Shown: positions 1 through 5,186 of the stretch, piece after piece
Numbering within the stretch: position 1 is the stretch's first letter
Layout: every line of letters begins with the position of its first letter
Origin: Clostridia bacterium
GTDB taxonomy: Bacteria; Bacillota; Clostridia; Oscillospirales; CAG-272
Direction of reading: 5' to 3'
Length of the DNA stretch: 5,221 nt
Assembly: GCA_900753285.1 (NCBI GenBank)
Contig: CAADYN010000304.1
Location: 1 to 5,221 of the forward strand
Made by a program: the position numbers and the translations under genes
Notes under the pieces: generated by a model
The model's database searches: none
Seen by the model: the letters and a program-made list of their open reading frames with translations, nothing else
What the model was told of the DNA's origin: nothing

Positions 1-18
1 AAACCGCGAGCCGGTACT

Positions 19-84
19 CCGCACTTACATAGTAAGTGCAAGGGACAGGCGTTTGAATCCCTTGCACTTACTATCTAAGTGCGG
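19..84. repeat. 27-bp-stem inverted repeat (large hairpin or cruciform)
   Basis: Bases 19-45 are the reverse complement of 58-84 with one mismatch (C28 opposite C75), leaving a 12-base loop at 46-57. Each arm also contains its own smaller palindrome: GCACTTACATAGTAAGTGC at 21-39 and GCACTTACTATCTAAGTGC at 64-82. The structure can therefore form one long hairpin or two short ones. No U-tract follows, so it is not a standard terminator. The inner part (33-56) recurs in inverted orientation at the far end of the window (5198-5221, 23 of 24 bases). The role is unknown; it is probably part of a dispersed intergenic repeat. Confidence 0.85.
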
Positions 85-134
85 CGCCCATCCGCGTAGG
101 AGCGACCTTCACCCGCAGGTGATTTAATTAAATC

Positions 135-154
135 AAAAGACGTAGTCTTTTTTT
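135..154 (+). terminator. Small hairpin with U-tract; weak terminator-like site
   Basis: AAAAGAC (135-141) pairs with GTCTTTT (145-151) across a GTA loop, and the T-run continues to 154. It directly follows the perfect 14-base palindrome GATTTAATTAAATC at 121-134. The stem has only three G-C pairs near the loop, so it would be weak as an intrinsic terminator. It could end transcription of a gene lying upstream of the window. Its position matches a hairpin of different sequence in the other element copy (5106-5124), so it may instead be a structural part of that repeat. Confidence 0.35.
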
Positions 155-163
155 CTAAATTCC

Positions 164-182
164 TCACTTGAATCTAAAGTGA
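164..182. repeat. CACTT...AAGTG short hairpin, copy 1
   Basis: TCACTT (164-169) pairs with AAGTGA (177-182) around a seven-base loop. With one more base it matches the complement of 5075-5094 at 18 of 20 positions. A shorter relative lies at 255-270 (CACTT, six bases, AAGTG), just before the promoter. The 27-bp hairpin at 19-84 also contains the same CACTT/AAGTG core twice. Confidence 0.6.
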
Positions 183-281
183 AACTTTATCAAATGAAGT
201 CTCTTAGAAGGCTATAGTCGTCTAAGGAAAAGAAAATTGCTGCGCTCTTTCTCTCACTTAAGATAAAGTGCAGCTAAAATC

Positions 282-310
282 TTGACATCCCCCGCAGTCT
301 GTGGTATAAT
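282..310 (+). promoter_or_regulatory. Sigma-A-type promoter of the valS operon
   Basis: A perfect -35 box TTGACA (282-287) and a perfect -10 box TATAAT (305-310) are separated by 17 bases, the optimal spacing for the housekeeping sigma factor. Transcription would start near 316-318, a few bases before the first T-box pairing elements (from 338). A second TATAAT at 320-325 has no -35 partner and is probably coincidental. The strong consensus fits a promoter whose output is controlled mainly after initiation, by the leader. Confidence 0.88.
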
Positions 311-344
311 AATGCGAAATATAATACCCCACAGAAAGACTGCG
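293..344. promoter_or_regulatory. Imperfect dyad around the -10 box (possible operator)
   Basis: The 12 bases at 293-304 (CGCAGTCTGTGG) are the reverse complement of 329-344 once four bases (336-339) in the right arm are skipped. The arms enclose the -10 box and the probable start site, with 24 bases between them. That placement would suit a repressor or a DNA-level structure. The right arm also forms the 5' base of T-box Stem I, so the symmetry may have an RNA-level cause or be chance. No regulator gene is present to support an operator. Confidence 0.3.
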
Positions 345-604
345 AAGGGAAGCAGTAGCTCGGGTACGGCTTACAGAGAACGGTGGACGCTGGAATCACC
401 GCAGTACAGCCCGCGCGAAGTAGTCCCGGAGTCCCGCGAGTGAACCTTGCTAAGGATACTCTGAATAAATCGGATTTTTGCGATAAAAGGCTAAAATATA
501 GGGGCTTTTATTGCAAAAATAACCTTAAATCAGAGGCTTCCTAATAGCCCGCGGCGTATACCTGCGTTAAAGGTTCAAGTGCGCTGGGTTTGTCCCTGCG
601 AATA

Positions 605-633
605 CGGGTGGTACCGCGCTTATCGGCGTCCTG
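605..633 (+). promoter_or_regulatory. T-box antiterminator
   Basis: Helix A1 pairs CGGG (605-608) with CCTG (630-633). The seven-base bulge TGGTACC (609-615) holds the tRNA-acceptor binding bases. Helix A2 pairs GCGC (616-619) with GCGT (626-629). This is the usual T-box arrangement, with the conserved box on the 5' side. The 3' strand (626-633) lies within the 5' arm of the terminator, so the two structures exclude each other. That is the basis of the switch. Confidence 0.9.
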
Positions 634-660
634 TGACCTTTGTCATGGAACGTCTTTTTT
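625..660 (+). terminator. T-box-regulated intrinsic terminator
   Basis: Bases 625-637 pair with 642-654 in a 13-position stem with one mismatch (C630 opposite A649) and three G-U pairs. The loop is the four bases CTTT, followed by six T residues at 655-660. It forms when tRNA-Val is charged and the antiterminator is not stabilised. The ribosome binding site of the first gene starts only seven bases after the T-run. Confidence 0.92.
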
Positions 661-666
661 GTTTTC

Positions 667-674
667 GGAGGTGA
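667..674 (+). promoter_or_regulatory. Strong ribosome binding site for the 111-aa gene
   Basis: GGAGGTGA closely matches the 16S rRNA anti-Shine-Dalgarno complement. The core GGAGG ends nine bases before the TTG at 681. This decides the unusual TTG start, since no ATG or GTG in that frame lies nearby, and it is the main evidence that the small gene is translated. Confidence 0.85.
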
Positions 675-680
675 TTTTTC

Positions 681-1016
681 TTGCCGTTTATTGTCGCCGT
701 CTCAGGGAATGAGCCTGAGTATTTGCACCGCTTTTCCGCCGAGCTTTCCGACTACCTTCGCGCCCACGGTGGTTGCAGGAATTCTTCCGTCTGCCCTACG
801 TCGGAAAACTGCCTCAACCGCACTTCCCGCGTGGTTCTCGTCGAAAACTCCCCCGACCCCGATAAAGCCGCGCATGACATAATCTCCCGCGACGAAGCCG
901 AATATGTCGTAGCCGTAGTGAATACCCCCGACGATATCCGCGCAGACGTCTCCCTGTCTCCCGAGGAAAACATTCCCGAAGCCGCGGAAAAGCTGCTTGA
1001 TTTATTATGGAAATAA
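681..1016 (+). CDS. Uncharacterised 111-residue protein, first gene of the T-box operon
   Basis: I do not recognise this protein. It starts at TTG behind a near-ideal ribosome binding site and ends 17 bases before the valS start, so it is co-transcribed with valS under the T-box. The frame favours C in third positions, like valS. It has no signal peptide or membrane segment and should be cytosolic. Visible pattern: a hydrophobic strand (IVAVSG, residues 4-9), a probable helix (about 12-29), a strand (RVVLVEN, 50-56), a strand (EYVVAVVN, 74-81) and a C-terminal helix (99-111). This suggests a small alternating alpha/beta domain. Three cysteines sit at equal spacing (32, 38, 44) in a segment that looks loop-like. 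No catalytic motif is identifiable. It might be a small accessory factor tied to valine or tRNA supply, or a remnant of a larger domain; neither can be shown here. Confidence refers to its being a real gene. Confidence 0.72.
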   Translation: MPFIVAVSGNEPEYLHRFSAELSDYLRAHGGCRNSSVCPTSENCLNRTSRVVLVENSPDPDKAAHDIISRDEAEYVVAVVNTPDDIRADVSLSPEENIPEAAEKLLDLLWK

Positions 1017-1020
1017 CCCG

Positions 1021-1026
1021 AAAGGA
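1021..1026 (+). promoter_or_regulatory. Ribosome binding site that sets the valS start
   Basis: AAAGGA lies seven bases before the ATG at 1034. The in-frame ATG at 1007 lacks a comparable site and would overlap the end of the upstream gene, so 1034 is preferred. The protein then begins MRKELPKTYSPSEFE, close to the usual ValS opening. Confidence 0.75.
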
Positions 1027-1033
1027 TAAGAAT

Positions 1034-3709
1034 ATGAGAAAAGAACTCCCCAAAACCTACTCTCCGTCGGAGTTTGAAGACCGCATCTATAAGGAATGGT
1101 GCGATAATAAGCTCTTCACTCCCACTATCGACCACAAAAAACAGCATTATTCCATCGTTATCCCCCCGCCGAACATCACAGGACAGCTCCATATGGGTCA
1201 CGCCCTCGACAATACCCTCCAGGATATACTCATCAGATATAAGAGAATGCGCGGCTTCTGCACACTCTGGGTTCCCGGAACGGACCACGCCTCCATTGCC
1301 ACAGAAGCGAAAATCGTTGAGGCAATGCGCAAGGAAGGACTTACAAAGGAAGACCTCGGCAGAGAAAAATTCCTCGAGAGAGCGTGGGACTGGAAGAAGC
1401 AGTACGGCGGTCGTATCATAGAACAGCTCAAAAAAATGGGCTCCTCCTGCGACTGGTCGAGAGAAAGATTCACCCTTGACGAAGGCTGCTCGAAGGCTGT
1501 GCGCGAGGTGTTCAACCGCCTTTACGAAAAGGGACTTATCTACCGCGGCGAGAGAATCATCAACTGGTGTCCCCACTGCAAAACGTCCATCTCCAACGCA
1601 GAGGTCGACTACAGCGAGCAGGACAGCCACTTCTGGCACATCCGTTATCCTCTCGTAGGCGGCGGCGGATTCGTTGAGGTTGCCACCACACGTCCGGAAA
1701 CACTGCTCGGAGATACTGCTGTTGCGGTAAACCCGAACGACGAAAGATACAAGCACCTCATCGGCAAATACGTTACACTCCCGCTTGTTGGCAGACGCAT
1801 TCCGATCGTAGGCGACGAGCACGCTCAGCTTGACAAGGGTACAGGCTGCGTTAAAATCACTCCCGCGCACGACCCGAACGACTTTGAAGTCGGCAGAAGA
1901 CAGCACCTCCCCATGGAAGTTTGCCTTACTCCCGACGCGAAGATCACGGACAACTACCCGAAGTATGCCGGAATGGACAGATACGAAGCGCGCAAGGCAA
2001 TTGTAGAAGACCTCAGAGCCGGCGGATACCTCTGCGAGATTGAAGACCTGAAGCATGAAGTAGGCACCTGCTACCGCTGCGGAACTACAATCGAGCCTAT
2101 GGTTTCCCTCCAGTGGTTCGTCAAGATGGAGCCTCTCGCAAAGCCCGCCATAGAGTGCGTTCGCGACGGTAGAATAAAGTTCGTTCCCGAAAGATTCGAC
2201 AAAAACTACTTCCACTGGATGGAGAATACGCAGGACTGGTGCATCTCCCGTCAGCTTTGGTGGGGTCACAGAATTCCCGCGTTCTACTGCGACGACTGCG
2301 GACATACCGTTGTCTCCCGCGAGGACGTTGATGTTTGCCCGAAGTGCGGCGGTCATATGACACAGGACCCCGATACGCTTGACACATGGTTCTCCTCCGC
2401 GCTCTGGCCGTTCTCCACACTCGGCTGGCCGGAGAATACCGACGATTTAAAGTATTTCTTCCCGACAAACACGCTCGTTACGGGCTACGACATCATCACG
2501 TTCTGGGTTTCGAGAATGATTTTCTCCTCGCTCGAGTACATGAATGAGGTTCCTTTCGATACCGTTCTCATCCACGGACTTGTGCGCGACGCTCAGGGCA
2601 GAAAAATGTCAAAATCCCTCGGCAACGGCATAGATCCGCTTGAAATCATCGACAAATACGGCGCGGACGCTCTCAGATTTGCCCTCGCTACGGGAAACAG
2701 CCCCGGAAACGATATGCGCTTCTCGGACGAAAAGATTGAAGCCGCCCGCAACTTCGCAAACAAGCTGTGGAACGCCGCAAGATTCGTTCTGATGAACCTC
2801 ACTATAGACAAAATCGAAGAGCCCGACACCTCAAAGCTCGCCGTAGAGGACAAGTGGATTCTCACAAAGCTCGAGGAATGCGTAAAGAGCGTCAACACAA
2901 ACCTTGACAAATACGAGCTGGGCGTTGCGCTGTCCTCGATTTACGACTTCCTCTGGGACTACTACTGTGACTGGTACATTGAGCTTACCAAAACGTCCAT
3001 TACGCCTAAGAGTAACGAAAGCTCAATGTCTGCTGAGCTTACCAAAACGTCCGTATCTTCCGAGGATAAAGAAAGAAGCCTGACCGCGCAGAACACACTC
3101 GCATATGTACTCCGCGAAACGCTCAAGCTGCTCCACCCGTTCATGCCGTTCATCACCGAAGAGATTTACTCCTCACTCCCCGGCGAAGAAGGATTTATCA
3201 TGGTAAAGGATTACCCCGAATACAGAGAGGACTTCACCTTTGCCGCCGCCGAAGAGGACATGAACCGCATAATCGACGCGATAAAAGCGATCCGCGTACG
3301 CCGTAACGAGATGGGAGTTGTTCCCTCACGCAAGGCAAAGCTGTTCGTTGAGACAAAGTATCCCGAAACCTTCTCCGGCGCGACCGCGTTCTTTGAAAAA
3401 CTCGCCTCCGCCGCTTCACTTGAAGTAGTTGAAGATTACGCAGACGAAAACGCGGTTAAAATAATCACAGACTCCGCAACGATTCACATCCCGCTCGGCG
3501 ACCTCGTAGACTTTGAGGCTGAACGCGCGAGACTGAAGAAAGAGCTTGACGCGATGGAAAGCGAAATCAAGCGTGCGGAAGGAAAGCTCTCGAACGAGGG
3601 ATTCGTAAGCCGTGCGCCCGCCGCGGTTGTCGAAGCGGAAAAGGCAAAGCTCGAGAAGTACAAGGAAAAGCGCGACTCCATTAAGGAAGCGATAGCTAAG
3701 CTCGGCTGA
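1034..3709 (+). CDS. valS: Valine--tRNA ligase (valyl-tRNA synthetase)
   Basis: A cytosolic class Ia aminoacyl-tRNA synthetase that joins valine to tRNA-Val using ATP and clears mischarged threonine by editing. It is 891 residues, near the usual 880 of Gram-positive ValS. The HIGH motif is HMGH (53-56) after PPPNITG (44-50), and KMSKS is at 524-528. The CP1 editing domain includes TTRPETLLGDTAV (218-230) and AHDPNDFEVG (278-287). Four CxxC pairs (179/182, 346/349, 419/422, 435/438) suggest two zinc sites, as in some bacterial ValS. The anticodon-binding domain covers about 600-770. The C-terminal tRNA-binding coiled coil runs from about 825 to 890 and is rich in K/E heptads. Residues 650-685 hold an in-frame 18-codon duplication (ELTKTS twice) that lengthens a loop beyond the usual ValS form; the reading frame stays intact and all catalytic motifs are present. 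Control by a GUA-specifier T-box agrees with this identity. Confidence 0.98.
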   Translation: MRKELPKTYSPSEFEDRIYKEWCDNKLFTPTIDHKKQHYSIVIPPPNITGQLHMGHALDNTLQDILIRYKRMRGFCTLWVPGTDHASIATEAKIVEAMRKEGLTKEDLGREKFLERAWDWKKQYGGRIIEQLKKMGSSCDWSRERFTLDEGCSKAVREVFNRLYEKGLIYRGERIINWCPHCKTSISNAEVDYSEQDSHFWHIRYPLVGGGGFVEVATTRPETLLGDTAVAVNPNDERYKHLIGKYVTLPLVGRRIPIVGDEHAQLDKGTGCVKITPAHDPNDFEVGRRQHLPMEVCLTPDAKITDNYPKYAGMDRYEARKAIVEDLRAGGYLCEIEDLKHEVGTCYRCGTTIEPMVSLQWFVKMEPLAKPAIECVRDGRIKFVPERFDKNYFHWMENTQDWCISRQLWWGHRIPAFYCDDCGHTVVSREDVDVCPKCGGHMTQDPDTLDTWFSSALWPFSTLGWPENTDDLKYFFPTNTLVTGYDIITFWVSRMIFSSLEYMNEVPFDTVLIHGLVRDAQGRKMSKSLGNGIDPLEIIDKYGADALRFALATGNSPGNDMRFSDEKIEAARNFANKLWNAARFVLMNLTIDKIEEPDTSKLAVEDKWILTKLEECVKSVNTNLDKYELGVALSSIYDFLWDYYCDWYIELTKTSITPKSNESSMSAELTKTSVSSEDKERSLTAQNTLAYVLRETLKLLHPFMPFITEEIYSSLPGEEGFIMVKDYPEYREDFTFAAAEEDMNRIIDAIKAIRVRRNEMGVVPSRKAKLFVETKYPETFSGATAFFEKLASAASLEVVEDYADENAVKIITDSATIHIPLGDLVDFEAERARLKKELDAMESEIKRAEGKLSNEGFVSRAPAAVVEAEKAKLEKYKEKRDSIKEAIAKLG
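2981..3088 (+). repeat. Two tandem 54-bp units inside valS
   Basis: Unit 1 is 2981-3034 and unit 2 is 3035-3088, each exactly 18 codons. The first 18 bases (GAGCTTACCAAAACGTCC) are identical at 2981-2998 and 3035-3052. The remaining 36 bases have diverged, yet 9 of 18 residues are still identical and others are conservative (I/V, M/L, S/T). The encoded units are residues 650-667 and 668-685. This looks like an older tandem duplication, with the first six codons kept or newly homogenised. Confidence 0.85.
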
Positions 3710-3710
3710 T

Positions 3711-4967
3711 ATGCGGAATTTTGCAAGAATATTCATAACTAAAAAGGGTGAGCTTCACGCGAAAAGCGGTCATCCGTGGGTCTTCGAGGGTGAAGTTTTA
3801 AAAATTCTGCCGCCGACAGATTGCGAAAACACTTCCGATTATACTCCCGAGGACGGAACTCTCGTCAACGTGTTCTCGCGGACGGAGGAAAAGCCGTGCT
3901 ACATCGGAACGGGATTTTATAATTCCGCGTCAAAAATCCGTGTGAGAATAATATCGACCAACGCGAACGACAGATTTGACGGCGAATTCTGGAAAAGAAG
4001 GGTGAAATATGCTCTCGACTACAGAAAAACCGTCATGGGAGAGGATTTCCACTCGTGCAGGCTCATCTACGGCGAGTCGGATTTATTCCCCGGACTTGTG
4101 GTGGATTTGTTCGAGAACGTTCTCGTGTCGCAGGTACTCTCCCGCGGAATCGAGCGCATCAAGGACGTGATATTCGCCGCACTGCGAGAGCTTCTGCCGG
4201 AATACGGTATAAATATACACGCGATATACGAACGCAACGACGTGAACATCCGCGAAAAGGAAGGCATGGCGGAGTACAAAAGCTGGTACTGGCGCGACGA
4301 TGAAGCGGACGAGAGCGGACACGTTCTGATAACGGAAAACAGCATAAAATACGACGTCGACTACATCGAGGGGCAGAAAACCGGCTATTTCCTCGACCAA
4401 AAGTACAATCGCAAGGCCGCCGCAAAGCTCGCGAAGGGAATGGTGGTTCTCGACTGCTTCACCCACACGGGAGCTTTCGCGCTGAACTGTGCCGCCGCCG
4501 GAGCAGAGAAGGTGACAGCTGTCGATATTTCCGCTCTTGCAATCGAGCAGGTGAAGAAAAACACGGCGCTGAACGGGCTTGAAGACAGGATGGAATACCT
4601 TTGCGCGGACGTATTCGAGCTGCTGACCGAGATGGCAAAGTCGAAAGAGAAAAAATACGACTACATCATCCTCGACCCGCCAGCGTTCACAAAATCCTCC
4701 GCCACGGTGAAGGACGCGTATCGCGGGTACAAGGACATAAACTTCCGCGCGATGAAGTGTCTGCCGAGGGGCGGATATCTCGCGACGTGCTCCTGCTCCC
4801 ACTTCATGCGGAACGATCTCTTTGTGAAGATGCTGCACGAAGCTGCTTCCGACGCAGGTGTGAGCCTCCGACAGATAGAAGCACGCGCGCAGGCTCCCGA
4901 CCACCCGATACTGTGGAACGTCCCCGAGACGGACTACCTGAAGTTCTATTTATTCCAAGTGGTATAA
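3711..4967 (+). CDS. rlmI: RlmI-like class I SAM-dependent rRNA cytosine methyltransferase (COG1092)
   Basis: This family transfers a methyl group from S-adenosylmethionine to carbon 5 of a 23S rRNA cytosine; E. coli RlmI modifies C1962. The protein has 418 residues against about 396 in E. coli. An N-terminal PUA-like RNA-binding domain spans about 1-85 and includes SGHPWVFEGEV (19-29). A central linker domain follows, then the Rossmann-fold methyltransferase from about 220. Motifs: GYFLDQKYNR (225-234), SAM-binding VLDCFTHTGAFAL (246-258), acidic VDIS (271-274), DPPAFTKS (322-329), and TCSCSH (359-364) with the likely catalytic cysteine. The ATG is one base after the valS stop. The only Shine-Dalgarno-like bases (AAGGAAG, 3683-3689) lie about 21 bases upstream, too far to work well, so translation is probably coupled to valS. 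The exact rRNA target here is inferred from the family; B. subtilis YwbD belongs to the same group. Confidence 0.93.
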   Translation: MRNFARIFITKKGELHAKSGHPWVFEGEVLKILPPTDCENTSDYTPEDGTLVNVFSRTEEKPCYIGTGFYNSASKIRVRIISTNANDRFDGEFWKRRVKYALDYRKTVMGEDFHSCRLIYGESDLFPGLVVDLFENVLVSQVLSRGIERIKDVIFAALRELLPEYGINIHAIYERNDVNIREKEGMAEYKSWYWRDDEADESGHVLITENSIKYDVDYIEGQKTGYFLDQKYNRKAAAKLAKGMVVLDCFTHTGAFALNCAAAGAEKVTAVDISALAIEQVKKNTALNGLEDRMEYLCADVFELLTEMAKSKEKKYDYIILDPPAFTKSSATVKDAYRGYKDINFRAMKCLPRGGYLATCSCSHFMRNDLFVKMLHEAASDAGVSLRQIEARAQAPDHPILWNVPETDYLKFYLFQVV

Positions 4968-4993
4968 AAAACAAGACTTTCTCCGAGAAAGAG

Positions 4994-5070
4994 CGCAGCT
5001 ATTTTCTTTACCTCAGACTACTTTATCCCTTTGGGAAAGCAGACTGAGGAAGAAATAGCTGCGTTTTTTT
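4994..5070 (+). terminator. Long intrinsic terminator of the valS operon
   Basis: The 5' arm 4994-5016 pairs with 5044-5063: CGCAGCTATTT is matched fully by AAATAGCTGCG, and CCTCAG pairs with CTGAGG after small bulges. An inner hairpin pairs CTTT-AT-CCC (5021-5029) with GGGAAAG (5033-5039) around TTT. Seven T residues (5064-5070) follow the stem. It lies 26 bases after the methyltransferase stop and ends the transcription unit. A compact quasi-palindrome CTTTCTC-C-GAGAAAG (4977-4991) lies just before it. The 5' arm belongs to the block shared with the upstream repeat copy. Confidence 0.92.
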
Positions 5071-5074
5071 GGCG

Positions 5075-5095
5075 TTCACTTTGGTTTCAAGTGAA
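5075..5095. repeat. CACTT...AAGTG short hairpin, copy 2
   Basis: TTCACTT (5075-5081) pairs perfectly with AAGTGAA (5089-5095) around TGGTTTC. On the - strand it matches the hairpin at 164-182, with both differences confined to the loop. It begins five bases after the terminator U-tract. Confidence 0.65.
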
Positions 5096-5105
5096 GGAGA
5101 AAGTA

Positions 5106-5124
5106 GAAAGAGCTTCGCCCTTTC
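5106..5124. repeat. Hairpin corresponding in position to 135-151
   Basis: GAAAGAGC (5106-5113) pairs with GCCCTTTC (5117-5124) across a TTC loop, with one A-C mismatch. In the inverted repeat alignment it occupies the place of the AAAAGAC-GTA-GTCTTTT hairpin of the upstream copy, between the AT-rich TAATTAA segment and the CACTT hairpin. Stem bases differ while pairing is kept. Confidence 0.5.
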
Positions 5125-5158
5125 AGATTAATTATTCCACTCCGCGTGGGGCGCCCTT

Positions 5159-5186
5159 TTCCGAACTAGCGTAGCTGTTCAGGGAA
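5159..5186. repeat. Additional hairpin in the downstream repeat copy
   Basis: TTCC (5159-5162) pairs with GGAA (5183-5186). Inside it, GAAC (5163-5166) pairs with GTTC (5177-5180) and AGC (5168-5170) with GCT (5174-5176) around a GTA loop, with T5167 and two bases at 5181-5182 bulged. It follows the palindrome GGGCGCCC (5149-5156). It has no sequence counterpart in the upstream copy, where the 27-bp hairpin arm lies instead. Confidence 0.45.

Larger units (their letters stand above)
33..253 (+). repeat. Upstream copy of a degenerate intergenic repeat element
   Basis: Four blocks here recur in the same order on the opposite strand at 4985-5221. Bases 33-56 match the reverse complement of 5198-5221 at 23/24. 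GGCGCCC at 83-89 matches the complement of 5149-5155. Bases 164-183 match the complement of 5075-5094 at 18/20. Bases 221-253 match the complement of 4985-5017 at 30/33. Linking segments align loosely with gaps, including an AT-rich stretch around TAATTAA and a small hairpin at 135-151. No open reading frame with a start and ribosome binding site is seen. The inner end lies 28 bases before the -35 box of the operon promoter. The element's function and its real outer boundary, which may lie before base 33, cannot be read from this window. Confidence 0.75.
317..660 (+). promoter_or_regulatory. T-box riboswitch leader, specifier GUA (tRNA-Val)
   Basis: This leader senses uncharged tRNA-Val and controls transcription of the downstream genes. 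Stem I is built from GACT 338-341 with AGTC 430-433, a kink-turn-like internal loop, and GGGA 347-350 with TCCC 424-427. The specifier loop has the loop-E pair AGTA (354-357) and GAA (417-419). The specifier GTA (420-422) is followed by a purine. An upper helix (358-365 with 409-416, one mismatch), the AGAGA bulge (375-379) and a distal stem-loop (381-385 with 397-401) complete Stem I. Stem II is a 16-bp hairpin (474-489 with 505-520, one G-U). A Stem IIA/B-like region lies at about 531-575 (GGCT 535-538 with AGCC 546-549). Stem III is 582-600. The T-box GGGTGGTACCGCG is at 606-618, and its UGGU bulge fits an ACCA tRNA end (discriminator A). Identity is very secure; exact pairings were made by hand. 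Confidence 0.97.

Noticed and set aside
48..62. TTTGAATCCC resembling a tRNA T-loop
   Set aside because: The flanks do not form a five-base T-stem; the sequence is the loop and arm of the 27-bp hairpin, and no acceptor or anticodon stems are found.
19..84. CRISPR array from the repeated CACTT segments
   Set aside because: Copies are few, unevenly spaced, in both orientations, and form hairpins; there are no regular spacers.
320..325. Second TATAAT as an alternative -10 box
   Set aside because: No TTGACA-like sequence lies 16-18 bases upstream; the pair 282-287 and 305-310 is a perfect promoter.
1007..1033. Upstream in-frame ATG giving ValS nine extra residues
   Set aside because: It overlaps the preceding gene and lacks a ribosome binding site, whereas the ATG at 1034 has AAAGGA at good spacing and yields the family-typical N terminus.
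752..2356. A 534-codon open frame on the - strand opposite valS
   Set aside because: It lies antisense to an unmistakable valS, has no recognisable domain, and is explained by the C-rich third positions of the + strand gene.
4083..4904. A 273-codon open frame on the - strand opposite the methyltransferase
   Set aside because: It is a shadow of a gene with clear SAM-methyltransferase motifs; the translated product shows no coherent domain.
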